Shown piece by piece: positions 10,901 to 25,900 of a stretch of 64,000 bases of DNA. Position 1 is the first letter of the stretch. Each line of letters begins with the position of its first letter. The translations under genes and the position numbers were made by a program. The stretch spans positions 3,348,001 to 3,412,000 of the forward strand of contig CP136062.1 in the NCBI GenBank assembly GCA_032622095.1. Reading direction: 5' to 3'. The notes under the pieces are model-generated. The model saw only the letters and a list, made by a program, of their open reading frames with translations. It had not been told where the DNA came from and did not search any database. Origin of the DNA: Siphonodentalium dalli. Taxonomy: Eukaryota > Mollusca > Scaphopoda > Gadilida > Siphonodentaliidae.

Positions 10901-13900
10901 ACATGTTTAGGAATGTACATATAGCCCAACCAGACTGTATAATCTGAGACCACACGTAAAAAACCATACACCACCAATCGCAGCAGATAATCCGGATCAA
11001 GATAAAGAATTAGGAAGATCCCATTTGTGACTATTGTGGGAGATCTTTCAGTAGGCTACATGCACTAAAGCTGCATGAGAAATCGCAACACACAAAGCAG
11101 TTTGAGCACACGTGCAACGTATGCGGTAACCGGTTCTGCCAACCGTCAAAGTTACGTTATCACAAAGCCACACATGCTGGAATCGCCATCGACCAGTGTA
11201 AAATATGTAAGAAAAACTTCAAGGTACCAGGGTCTTTGAATAGCACAACAAAACATGCCATGCAGATGCACCAGAATTCCCTTGTGGTGTTTGGTCTAGG
11301 ATGTTTTCCACCAAATTCAATATGGAAGACCACAAGAAGGGGGTGCACCAACACCCACGATACCTGTGCAGCAGATGTACGAAATGTTACAGATGGCAAT
11401 CAAGTCTGTATAAAAACGAAACGCTATGTAAAAACTGATTCACAAATGCAGTGTTTCCATTTGATAGTATTTATTCTTTTTATCTCTCAATTGATATTCA
11501 CGAGTATGCTCATGTACGGGCGGACCATGTTGGGATTGACTGACAAAGGGGTTGTCTCTTATATCAACACATAGCCAGGAACGTGGATTTGTTTATTTTA
11601 TTTTGGTGTTCAATCTTGATTTGTTTTACCCCACCCCTTGAACACCAAAATTTCAAACCAAGAGAAACGCTCAATATATATTTTTTTCCAACCATAGTCT
11701 AAGTGTGGTTTAGTTTGAATATTTCGACAAATATAGGTACATGTATAAACCAGTAGCAAAACATATGCCTATAATTGTCGAAATATTCAAACTAAACCCA
11801 CTGTGTTGGAAAACAAAATCAGTAGTCGATTTCAGTTTACTGTCTCAAATACGACTGATGACTGAATCACTGTTGTAAAAGCCATTTTTCACATAAAAAT
11901 TTTGTTGGAAAATTTGTTGGGGTGTAACAACAAAGTTATTTATTTCAAAATTAATGCTACATCCGGGCCATCGTGTGGCTTCAACGAGCATCAGAGACGT
12001 GGCGATATGGGTTTGGGGTGTCTCACCCCCAGTTTTGGTAAACAAACAGTTGGAAATTTCATACCTGACACAACATTAGTTGGAAATTTTACACCACGTA
12101 TAGGTTGAGATAGTTCTCATTTAATTTCCAATATGTTTTAGACCACGGTTGAATTTGACCAACAGCAAATGTTTCTACTTTTGGTCAAAGTTCGGTCTGA
12201 AATGGTCATCTTCTTGGTGAGCGAATCTTTTGGTTCAGCATCAGCTCGGGACACCATAACTGTAACGTTGTCCTCGTTTACAGTAATTCGGCAACCCTGC
12301 TCATGACAAAGCTCGGGAATGATTGAAAATTATTGTACTGTGGTTGTTTTTTTGTTGTTTTATTTCGATGTTTTTATTTTGATGTTTCCTTTTGGCGTGC
12401 CGAACAGCTTTGCCAAATGTATTTCACTCGTATTCACAGCAACAGCATTTGAACACCGTTGGATAGCTTTCGGGCTGAAATGAGAAACAATGTGGCGTTT
12501 ACTCATTATGCATACCTCGTTAGGAACAATTTATTGTGTCAATAAGCGCCCATAATGTTTGTATTGCAAATATTAGGACATATGCTGCAGTACACGTGGT
12601 AATTAACTATACTCACATACTGCTGTACACTTCCCAGAATACTGCCGTACCCCAACATGCTAGAAAAAGCTAGATTATTAGTGACAAGTGTCGCCAAAGT
12701 GGCAACATGTTATATACGTATAGAACCGCTAGAGCAGTGGGAAAATAAACCACGCGCAAAACGTGCGTAAATATCAGTTACTAGCAGGGTTACCCGGCGT
12801 TGCTCAGGTTAATGTATGCTGTGGATATTTGTTGGGAATAGAGAATGCTCTTGCTTAAAGTGTTATACGTTTTCTCATAAATTGTATATTCAAATAGCAT
12901 CACAAAACATGATTATTACAGTCATGGAATATAAGTAGTGGCTCACCTTGTCAATTGTCATTCTGTTTATCGCGATTAATCCGTTCCACCAATAATGAAG
13001 TATTTATTTATTTACAACTGTGTATACATTAGACGTTATAATATGATACATGGACATCATAAACACATTAGTTCGATAAAATATGATAATTGGGCTTTAC
13101 ATATTGAGATGTATCAATCAATCTAGTGGGTTGGACTAAGATCTCGAGGACACCTGGCTATCATATCTCCATGAAGATACAGATGTTTCAAAGAAGTTTC
13201 CAGGTGCTCCTCTGTTCATGGTGCTATATATTGGCTAAATATTCTTAGTTTAAACGAAATGTTGCTTCACACATATATCAGCTACATGTGCCAGGCACAG
13301 AGCGAGATTTTGAGTTGTTTATGTCAGTCGATGAGTCTGTTCTAAAACCCTTGTCAGATGTCAGTATTGGTAGGATCCTGAAAAGTATTGTATATCAGAA
13401 GAAACTATATTTGACTGCACAATGTGACCACTATTTTTGAACAGGCCTTCCATATCTCTTGACAAATTGTAACTTTTTGTGGAAACTCTATTGAATGGAA
13501 CAGACTAAATTGTGTTATTATATATATTCAATCCTCTGACGGTTCGAATATATGTATCTCTTCAATAGAATGATAAATATACGTTTAATGCTTCTTCTAG
13601 TTATCTCTTTTTTCTAGCTCATTGTGTGAATGCCTTGATTGCCATTCCCATATAAATATGACTGTTAAGAAGATATAATTTTTCAAGTGACTTATGTGGG
13701 TCACCATATGTCAGGATTGTGAAATGTGAACGCCCAACTACTTAAAATGATATGGAGATGGCCTGGTGACTGTATATAACTTATAAGAGGATATCGGCGA
13801 ATAGCAATCTTATCAATGATAGTGCATATCCGCTCGCCATCCGTGACGCAAACGACACCAAATGTGATTTAATTCATGGTATATCATTAGAGAAAAACGT

Positions 13901-16900
13901 GTATGAATTTGGTGGAATTTGGTTTATTAAATCAATTGTTGATGCAACGCTGACTCGAACAACGCCATAATATGATCGTACGTGACACGTAATGGAGCAA
14001 CCACCAAGTTGATCATTAAGTTCAATATTACAATAATTATAGGATGTTCCGTACAGGGTACTACATGTGCTACACAACTCGGAGAAATGTCTGTGTCATC
14101 ACACTAAAATTCCATGTTAGAACTTAGATTGATATATTCGTAATGGTATATAGTCACCAATATCCGGGTTACTACCGTAGTACCTGACATTGCCCATCTA
14201 GTGAACATAGCATTAAAATCATGGTTATGATAAGTCCAAACATATGACTGAAGTTCCAATATAAGATAATAATAGCAGAGAACCTGGTGTTAATTGAGCT
14301 GTGGTGGGGTCTCAAGCATATCTACCCATGCACGTCCGAACAAAATTAGCTTGAGGATGGAAGTGAACCACAGTTCTAACATGGTATTTTATTGTGATGA
14401 CACAGACATTTCTCCAAGTGGTGTAGCAGATGTAGTACCCAGTATGTATATATACATATATATATATATACCATAGCAGAAGTTTCCTTAGAATTAATGG
14501 ATGGAAATGGAATGCACTTTAATATTTGAGTCGGCCATAGATTACCTTAGCTGAAGGCAATCAATGCAATACATGTAAACTATGTAGAAAACGAAATTAT
14601 TGAATGAAGTTTTTGGAATATGATGCGTCACTTCAATATTTGAGTCGGACATAGATTACCTTAGCTAAAGACAATCAATGCAATAAGCGATGCAGAAACG
14701 GAAATTATTGAATGAAGTGTAATGAATATGAAGCGTCATTTGAATGAAATATCCATCGGGAGGAAGAGAAATGTCACTTTAATAATTAACAATAATATAC
14801 ATGTAGAATTATAGGGTATCCCCATTGCAGACGATCAATGCAATGAGCAGTGTAGAAATGGAAAAATGTTGCCTGAATGAATAGATGTGTGAACATAAAG
14901 TCTCACTTTAAGGAAATGCTGAGATGATAGAATCAACGATGAATTTGCAATTGGTTTACATGTATATGCAGCTGAAAATCTGAATTGACTGAAATGTAAT
15001 TATGAAAGTGTCAAAGACACTGTATCTCAACTTGGAAAGGGAATACATGTAATTTCATGTGTTACAGTCAATGGAGCGATTAGGAATGTGGAAAGTTGAA
15101 AGGCCTAGTTATGCAAAGATTAAAATCCAAGATGGCCACGACAGCCATGTTTTTTGCCAATTAACCCCAAAAAAAGACTCCTTCCTATTTATATGTCATT
15201 GTTAATATCCTGCACAAATGTCATGATGATCCGACAAAAAGATACGACCTGTAGCCTATGCCAAAGGATTTAGATGTGTAAAGAGTAAAATACAAGATGG
15301 CTGCTGGCGGCCAGGTTTTATGGTTGAATTCAAAATGAATCGTTTCCCATCTACATGTAATTGTTAACATCCATGACAAATCTCATGATAATCGGATCAT
15401 AGATAAGACTTGTAGCCCTTGCCAAAGGATTTAGTCATGCAAAGAGTAAAATCCAAGATTGCTGCTGGCGGCCATGTTTTTGGCCAAATGCCCCCAAAAT
15501 TACTCCTTTCCCATCTTCGTGTCAATTTTAACATCTATGACAAATTTAGTAATGATCCGACAAAAGATACGACCTGTAGCCCGTGCTAATGGATTGAATT
15601 TTGAAATCCAAGATGACCGCTGGCGGCCATGTTTTTTTTTGGTTAAACAAACCCAAAATGACTCGTTCCCATCGACGTATCAATGTCAACATTCACGACA
15701 AATTTCATAATGATTTGACCAAAGTAAGGACCTGTAGCCTGTGCCAAAGGATTTAGTCATGCAAAGGGTAAAATCCAAGATGGCTGCTGGCAGCCATGTT
15801 TTTTGGCCAAATGATCCCAAAATGACTCATTCCCATCTACATGTAATTATTAACATCCATGACAAATGTCATGATTATCTGACAAAGCTACGACCTGTAG
15901 CCCGTGCCAAAGGATTTAGTCATGCAAAGAGTAAAATCAAATATGGCTGCTGGCAGCGATGTTTGTTGGCCGAACGACCACAAAATGACTCATTCCCATC
16001 TACAATGTCAGTATTAACATCCATGACAAATGTCATGATGATCAGACAAAAGGTACGACATGTAAACCGCGCCAATTGATTTAATTTTGAAATCCAAGAT
16101 GGCCGTCAGCGGCCGTGTTTTTTGGCCGAATGACCCCAAAAAGACTCGTTCCCATCTACATGTCATTGTTAACATCCATGACAAATTTCATGAAGACCCG
16201 ACCAAAGTTACGACCTGTAACCCACGCCAAAGAATTTAGTCATACAAAGAGTAAAATCAAACTTGGCTGCTGCTGGCGGCCATGCTTTTTGGCTGAACAA
16301 CCCCAAAATGACTTGTTTCCCATCTACATGTCAATTTTAACATTCATGACAAATTTCATAAAGATCAGACCAACGGTACGACCTGTAGCCCGTGCCAAAG
16401 GAAATTGTTGACAGACACACGGATGATGGACAACAACCCATGGCAATATCTCAAACTTACAAAGTAAATTGAGCTAGAAAATTAAAAGATATACCAGTAA
16501 TGAAAAATAGACTAATTCAGCCTCTACTAGTATGGGAGGCCCTTTTCACATTTATTATTCATTTGCGCTTTAGCGCAAATCATTTGCCTTAACCACAAAT
16601 ATGTGTCTAGTTTATTTGCCCTTAAGCGCAGATCATTTGCGCTTAAGCGCAAATACCTAACACTCCCTTACTTCCCTCTGATTGCGAATGATTGAGTCCA
16701 TCTCATTGTATATTATTATGGGCCCATAGTAATAGCCACAATGGCCCCATACATGAGGCCCGCATCCCCACACCCATGGAATACGGAATACCACTTAACA
16801 CAGAGGGTGGAATACGGAATACCAGTTAACAGCCATATGAAATACATAAACATATATGAAAACTTCATTTTTTGGAAGTTCGGCATACGAATACATGTAC

Positions 16901-19900
16901 CGGTATTTTTGGAATACCGAATACCTTCCAACGGAGGGACTGGAATACGGCGTGCCTCATAACAGGGCGTGGAATACGGTGTACGAAAAAGGGGGTGGGG
17001 GCCTCATACTAGTCTAGTACATGTACATGTACAGACTCGAGGTTGAAGAAACAAATATTTCCATATGAATATCAGCATCTCTGTCCCTGGTGTCCCAAGG
17101 ATTGGTGCCTCACTCCCAGAGCTCCGGTATATTTTATCAAAGGGACATCTCCTGCACGGATATATACCATTTCCATGGCCATACAAAAGGGAATCAGGGG
17201 TTACCGGTGGCTTGTTTCCTTCATATGGTGCACTTATTGATACCGGGGGTATGAAATAGGGGAAACAACCCCTATTTTCATATTATCAGCATCCCTGTCC
17301 CCAATAATTTGTGTCTTCATGACTCCATCCCAGAGATCTAGTATACTTTATAAATGAGACATACATGTATCCTGCACAGATCTATACCATTTCCATAAAT
17401 TGGGATTACTTCCCTCATACATGTATGGTGGGCTTATGTAGACTATATAGAGTGATGTCTTTAGAACTGTGCCAATTAAAATTAATTCAAGGGGGGGAAT
17501 AAATGAATATTAATTTTGATTTCCGCTTAAGCACAAATGATTAACGCTTAAAGGTAAATATTTGCGCCTAAGCGCAGATTACAGAGGTCATTTCATATAT
17601 ATTAAAATTGCACTTAAGCGCAAATATTTGCGCTTAAGTGTCCCGGTAAATAAATATTGAATGTGAAAAGGGCCTCCATAAAGCCTCAGCTTTTATATAC
17701 CTTTTCTGCATAGTGATTGGAAATTCAATGCGATTGCATTGACTCCCAGTCAGTCAATTTAACTTGAATGCGGTACTTAAAACTGCATTTCATTGATGTT
17801 AGGACCACATTGTAAATGGCCAAGGACTGCGTTGAAGGAAACTTTTATTTTGAGAATATGTACTATTATGTATCCTGTATTGATTACACTTGTATACAGA
17901 CACAGTACTATAATCTGATGTATTAATATACCAAAAACATGATTGTTTCAGCCTTCATGATTGGCTACGGCAATCAGCATTGCCGAAGCAATTTTCTGAA
18001 GCATACTGTTGCCATAGCGGATTGCCGAAGCCAAACAATCTGAATTAAGAGGGCTGTTGTTTAGGGCGTTACTAGTATGGTTTATTAACGACCCGACAGG
18101 AATGATTTGGGGCCTTGTTACATGAGCCGGGGCGACTCGGTTAGCCAGGACAACCCGGTCCGTTGTGCTTTCTCATTAAAATAATGGTATGCTTTACATG
18201 ACCCAGGGACAACTCGGCAAACCGAGTTGTCCCGTCCAGCCTAACCGGGACAACTCGGTTAGCCGGGACAGCTTGGCTGAGTCTGCTCATGTAATAGCGT
18301 AACGTAACATTTGACGTAACGCCATTCGTTGTAACTTGACAAGATGTTAGCCAATAAAGAACTCGCGTCGTGTGAGTGAAGTTTAGTCACAACCCAAGCC
18401 TCTCATTTATGGGGGTGCCAACATTATGGACCAATGTCGTGACGCGCGATTGACAACTAGTTGCGTGAACGTCAACAGAGTTGTCCCGGCTAACCGAGTT
18501 GTCTCGGCTCACATAACAGTGTGACCGAGTTGTCCCGACAGACTGGCTTGTCCCGGCTAACCGAGTTGTCCCAGCGCCTAACAGCCCGAGACAGAGTTAA
18601 TCATTCCTGGACCGCTGTTAAGAAACCAAGGTGTCAGACAAAATCATGTTATTACTATTATTACTAGTACCACACCGTCCTCGTGTGAGCATGCGTTAAT
18701 GAAAACAAAGCTTCTTTTATAGCATCCGCTTCTGTTCAACTTCACCTTAACATTATGGAATCTTAACGTGCGGGTAAAATAATGTTAATCTACTAGAGAA
18801 CGCCCTCTAGAGTGGTAAAAATGTTAAGTAATAGCGTTAATGTTGGAATCAACAGAAAGATATCTGCATGAATTTGAACGGAATACACATGTATGACTGA
18901 TCTTTAGCAATTTGAAAATAGAAAAAAATCTTTTTCAGTCCTAAATCAAATAATGATTAAATTAATGTTAAGCAAATACCTGTGCAACCTTAGATTAGAG
19001 GGGAAGTCGGTAGCCAAGAGGTAGCGTACTGGTCTCTCATGTCCTATAATCGGCCGTAGATCGTCTCTCCACGTTGGGTAACAGGTCCAGACACAGTTTT
19101 GTAGATACACAATCTTTTATTGTAACATCAAAGAATGCATGGATATATATTTACCACAACAACTTTTACAAGGCTAGCAGTTGAGAACATGCCTGAAGTC
19201 TGTCGCGGGGCCAATCGGTCACTTAGAGAATTACAATCGAAAAGCCACGATCTAAAACAACCCTAGTATTTTATTCCAACTTTCTCCCCAAGTCACATGA
19301 CTGGTCTCTGATACGATATACTCCCAGGCCAGTAGGACTTCTTCCATGTGACATTGATCTGTTTCCAAACATATGATTCGCTATACTTCTGAACCAGTAA
19401 AGCCATGGCCCCACACACTTATTGATTAGTTGGTAATTGGTTCCATTAACATACTCTACACAGACTTCCAGGCAAATATTAACCCCCACAATTCGACTAT
19501 GGTACACACCTCCCTTTTTTTCGAGTTTAATTATTTAAGTAAACTAACAACTCCACCGTTAATTACTCGGTTTCGTTGATTAATTTCATATGAAGATATC
19601 AAATGTCTTCGTTCCACTGTCAGGGTTCATGACTTCCCTTCCAGTATCCAACTACCATAGTGTAATGTTCGGTCAACTCCAACTTCTAAACAAACTGCTT
19701 TACATAACATCAATGTTCTATTATATCGACTATTACAGTTAAGGTGTTCTATTTCACCCTCATCATAACTCATTTAAGTTCTAAACAATTCTACACGTAC
19801 CATACTGAAAAAGACATATGGAATTACGCACTTGACTACAATATGTCATACATGGTGATACATTCAATTCAAAATCAATAATCATCAACAACATCTTTTA

Positions 19901-22900
19901 CAAACATCAATACATTTCAAATCATTCAGTTTTCATGAATTCATTATCAACTTCACTTGTTGTTGTCACTTTAATTCGTGACTATTCAATATGTTGTACT
20001 CTTTCTCAGAGACGGAACAATGCCCTCAAAAACAACATACCAATCACATCATGAAAACCTAATCAGTATACCCTGATCATTGACCAACTTATTTGGAAAC
20101 CACCGCGGCTTGAAATACCACAACTTGTCAATATTTTCTAACTTGAACATCGCGCAATCGACCCCTCTCTCTCTCTGGTATCGCAACCCAATTTCTATTT
20201 TGAACAGTCCATATCTGTTCTGTATTTGTCTTACTATCATCTCGGCTATAAGTCCATATACTTGTTACAATTTATATTTCGAACAGTTCAGTATCTGTTA
20301 TGTGTTCCACTTATTATCATCTTGGATATACGACAATTAACTTCTTTGCGTTTCCAATTCTGCTATTATGTTCGTTCAATTCTCATAACCACTTAACCTA
20401 GACTTGTCAAGCTATTTCCAATTACTTACTCTCACTTATGTCTGTGATACATACTTCTATTGTCTTATCTACGCAGATATATTATTCAATTATCTGACAA
20501 ATTTACTTCCATACGAAAACAACTTATCTAGACTTTGCAAACCCATTTACAATTTGCAAACCCATTTACAATCTTACCTACTTATAATATTTTTGTGTTA
20601 TAAATGGCTATTGCCATGGCCTATATATAAGAAGTTAATATTCAATTATATTTGACCCACATTACATTCAATTAATTGCTTCTTATGACAATGTATCTCG
20701 TTTACAATTTTTATCATACACCCAAAACTCATTAATTTATCCTGTTTTTCGTTTCGTTAGGACAGGTCAAGTATTGTTTTTCCCGAATCAGCACGAAATA
20801 CACGGCTTTGGATCGATACACAAAGACGCCTCTCCTAAACGCCTCCTCTACGAGGCTACCCGCTCTCCGTATATCGCTTTGATACACGGATTTCGTGCCC
20901 TGGGAAATTCTCCCTTTTTTTCCAACTTGAATGCCAAAGCATCCAAGTTTAGAATGATAGAATAAGTTGGTTTTATTGCTTTCTCTGAATTGATTTGGGG
21001 ACCTTCCATCCCCTAAATCACACCCATTTTGCTTAACTGTAGCCCTAGGGACTTCACACCATTTCTCGTACACCATAGGAATATACCCCATTTTCCTACA
21101 ATATGTAAATTCTTAACTCAATTTCCCGTTGTATGTTGTGAATTTCAATTTTTATTTCGTGACTTATACTATTCGGTTTCGTAAATTTATCGAAACTTCC
21201 GGTATTATCGAAATCCATTATGTAAATGAACGAAGAGCATTTTTCACCGGCTTTCATTTCACCTTGACTGTTTATTATAGTGTTTCTTCATTGAGCATAC
21301 GGAACACTATTTTTTCCAACTAGTTTAACAGACAATTTGCCTTAAAACCCGTATCACCACTGCTATCGTGATGCGACACTATATATGCCATACAACTATC
21401 ACTGCGTATTACAAAATTATGCAGTGTGTTTAGCGCAATATGAACCTTGCATGTTGGGAATTGCCATTTTTAGTGATTTATACTATTCGGCTTCGTAAAT
21501 TTATCGAAACTTTCGGTATTATCGAAATCCATTATGTAAATGAATGAACAGTACCTTTTCACTAACTTTTGGTTCAATATGCCTTTATTTTAGTGACTCT
21601 TATTGAGCATACTGGTCACTAGTTTTCAATTAATTTAACAGATCATTGAACTCAAACCCAGCATCACACCCTGCTAGTGTGATGCATCGAATAACAACGA
21701 CACGTTTAACAAAACGGTCTTTATTAGATTGGTGGCCTATTTTCATCTGTAAAACTATTTTATTTTTCACAATTTGTATTTTATCACTTGTCGTTGACAC
21801 TGATAACGACTTTTAAGCGTTTTCTACTTAACCCAACTTACTTCAATTCGCTCACGCGTCATTAAGGGATTATATTACCCAGTCTGATCGAGGCCTATAG
21901 AAAAGCAGTAATTGCATTTTTAACACCTCTCATGAAATGACAGTTAACGGCAACTGGGTCCAAATTTGTTTGACAATCGGCTCATTCATAAAGTCGATAT
22001 CTATTGCTCTCTTTAACCACCTTTGTTAAATAAGCATGTCAGACAATGGGCACAATCAGATATAAAATTGGACTTCGTCTCGTCGGGAACTCTGATTGTT
22101 TACTGTCAGATCAGACTGAGTTGTTTTATGGTTAATTCAAAATTCTTCACTTGACATGTATACGTCGGTATCTACTTCAATTATGGATTCTGTGTTACCG
22201 GTGTCTTTATAATTTTGTGCACTCATATCGTCGGACATTACTGGAATTTGATCATTATCACGCGCCTTAGTTCTTTTTAGCTTCCGTGTGAGTGCACCCA
22301 AGGGAATAATTTCACTGTCCATGTCCGAAGTTTCGCGTGCCGCATTTCTAAGACGGTTTCTAAGTTCACATAAAGGCAAGTCGTCTTCTGAATCACTATT
22401 CTCGATTGGTCTTTGAATTTTATGTTTATTTATTATATTCTGCATTTGATTTTCTGATTCATCTTCGCTCGACCGAATATCTTCATCGCTATTCGGACAA
22501 AGCAATTGTTGTTGTCTGGTTCGACGCGTTAATGTCTTTTTTGGTATTTTCCATACTTCGATATTGGCGTGACGTAAATTTCTGCTGTGAGACTTGAACA
22601 TTTTTCCCGTTATCAAGTTCTTAATAATAAAAGAAACAGGGCCTTTTTTTTCTAAAATCACGTGATATGGATCCCATTTTAATGACAATTTACCCGACGT
22701 TTGTCCAATCTTATGGTAGACTTTATCACCGACATTATAATCGACTTCTGTGGTTTTTACTCTCAGTTTTTGTTTTCTTTTAGCAATTTTCATGTGATGA
22801 TGTACCGCGCGGAAAGCTCTGTGTTGTGCTTGAAGAGTAATCTGGTGCATTTCGTCTCCCATATATTTTAGTCTGGGAGCCAAAATGTTATCCAATGGCA

Positions 22901-25900
22901 AAACCGGTGGATGTGAATACATTAGTTCAAAACTTGAAGTTTTAGATGAATCTGAAATCATGCATCTATGTGCTAATAATGCTTGTCCCAAAACAAGATC
23001 CCATGTTCGCTGATTTCCTTCCATAATTTTGGACAGTACGTCATTTAAAACCTTGTGAGATCTTTCATTTCTACTATTAGACTGAGGTGAATAATAATTT
23101 GTTAAAACCAATTTTATTCCTAGATCTTTACATACTTCTTTAAAATTATTTGAAGTGAACTCCTTCGCATTATCGCTCAAAATCTGTATCGGCACGCTAA
23201 ATCTTGGTATAATATCTTCCAAAAGACAGTGAATAATCAAATTCGTGCTTTTGCTGGTTATTGGAAATGACTCTATCCAACCACTATACAAACAAAACCA
23301 AGTTAACAAATATTTATTATTTGCCAATGTCAGCGGAAATGGCCCAGAAATATCTATACTCCATTTTGCGCCTGTAAAAGCTGGCATGTCAGTGTCTTGT
23401 AATGGAGGTCTCAGTTTAACCAGATTCCGTGATTTACAAATTACACACTTCTCACAATGTGCATATATACACTTGTACATATTTTTCCAGTAATATTTTC
23501 GACGAATTATTTGAAATGTGTGTTCAATTCCAAAATGTCCCAGTTTATCATGATATTGAGTTAGTACCTTTTCTTGCAAATGACTTGGTATATATAATCT
23601 CAACATGGGGTCATCGTCTGCATTTGATATGTAATATAAAACATCTTCTATAAGTAAATGTTTATTAGTAATTGATGGGGAAGGATTATTACTTTTATAT
23701 GATGCAATGACCTCTTGAATTTCTGAGTCTTTCCTTTGTTCAGTTTTCATATTAAATTGAGCGACTTCTTCATTTGATAATTCACCTTGGGGTAATGGAT
23801 CATTAGTTTCCACTTTACATTCTGCAAATTTCGAGAAATTTGGAATTTGATTTGAATTAATCACATTTATTTGTAAATTATTATCATTTATCTCGATGTC
23901 AGACAAATGTGCCTCAGTTTCTATTGAGTCTGGAATTCTACTCAACAAATCTGCTACACTATTCTCACTTCCTGGCAGATATTCTATAGTGCAATTATAG
24001 GCTGATAAACACAACATCCACCTCTGAATTTTCGGATTATTATATTGAGTGGTCAATAAATATTTTAAAGGTTGATGATCCATTTTAATAGTAAAGGTGG
24101 CTCCATTTAAATAATGATCAAGCTTTTTAAGAGCATAAAATATTGCATATGCTTCTTTTTCAATGACTGACATTTTGCACAGTGTAGGACTCAATTTTGC
24201 TGACAGAAAATAGATTGGCTTTTCATTCCTACATTGTGGTATATTTATTCCCTCATTTTGATCACAATTTTGAACTAACACCGCCCCAATCGCATTTTGA
24301 CTACTATCGGTATACAAAGTATATGGTTTATTCAAATCTGGATAAGCCAGTTGAGGTATGACAACTAGACTTTCTTTTAAATATTCAAATGCCTCTTGGC
24401 ACTGTTTATCCCATTTGAACTTGGCATATTTCTTAGTTAAATTAATCAAAGGGATAGATATTTCACTAAAATTTGGGAGAAAACGTCGATAGTACGACAT
24501 CGCCCCAATAAAGCCCCTAACGCCCCTAATCGTCGTTGGTGCTATCATGTTTTTCAATGCCTTAATCTTGTTAGGATCTGGTGCTATACCTGACTCATTT
24601 ACTATAAAACCCAAATATTTTGTCTCTGATTTAAAGAATGAACACTTCTTTAATTTCAGTTTGATATCATGTTCCCTTAGCCTTTGAAATACCTGCTTTA
24701 CATGAGTCACGTGATTAGACATACAATCACTGAAAATCAGTATATCATCAATATAGTTGATAACGTTAGTTAACCCTTTTAAAACAATCGCCATCAACTC
24801 ACTGTACGCGCTCGGCGCGTTCTTTAACCCATATGCAGTGCGATTAAAAAACCAGTTACCATAGAAACAAGTAAATGTAGTCTTTTCTCTGTCTTTTTCA
24901 TTGATAGGCATGGCAAAATAACCTTGTCTTGCGTCCAATAGACTGAATACTTTGGATCCCTTTAACTCAGAAATTATATCATCAATTATAGGCAAAGGAT
25001 AACAAATTGTCTTTGTTATCTTATTTAAAGATCGAAAATCACAAACAAATCTCCATGTACCATCAGTTTTAGGAATCATAAAACAGGCATTTGACCACGG
25101 ACTCTTAGATTTGGTTATTATTCCTGCATTTTCCATTGAATCAATAGCATCTCTATATAGCTGTCTTCGGTGCAAAGGTACTCTATACGGTTTTTGTGAG
25201 ACCGGTTCATGATTTCCAGTGTCTATATGCATTTTATATGTTGGTGTTTCCCCCAATTGTCTATCGTTTGCAGCAAAAATATCCTGATTTTTCAATACCA
25301 ATTCAGTGACAATATTTAAATGCTCAGATGGGGCTTGAATTTCATTCACATCGACACGCGCTTCCCCCATTTCAAAAGAATTAGAAATTTGATTTATTTC
25401 TGCTTCTTGCATCGGACATATTTTCCCCACAACACAGCCACGTTTCAAATTGTAATGCCTGTCAGTTTGATTAATGATTTTAACAGGAATACAATCGCTT
25501 TCAGTTGTCGTTATTGACTCTTCCAACGTGAGTCCGGGGTGTTCACTGAGAAATCCCTGCTCTGTACAAGTCGCCATTATGAATGGAGATTTAAACATTT
25601 TTGCTCCTCCAATAATTTTAGCAGAACAAATGGCACCTGTCCTAGGCTTTAATTTACAATTAGCCTTCAGGCGTATTAAAGATGCGATATGGATATCTGG
25701 TACGAGACCCACTAACTGATTTTTAATTTTCAAGGCTCCCAAATCAAAATACATTCTTACTCCATTGTCTCTTAAAAAATCGCGTCCAAGTATAAGTGTC
25801 CTGTTTAAATTCTTAGTTACATATAACCTATGAATAACCTTTAGTTTATTTATTTTAAAATCGAGGTTTATATAACCTATTATTTCTAACGTATCATTGC

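Noticed and set aside
19271-19507. 78-codon frame in the LTR as a gene
   Set aside because: The same frame occurs in both LTRs because the LTRs match; nothing protein-like beyond that.
20732-21091. 119-codon frame as an envelope gene
   Set aside because: No signal peptide, membrane segment or cleavage motif; noted only as a possible accessory frame.
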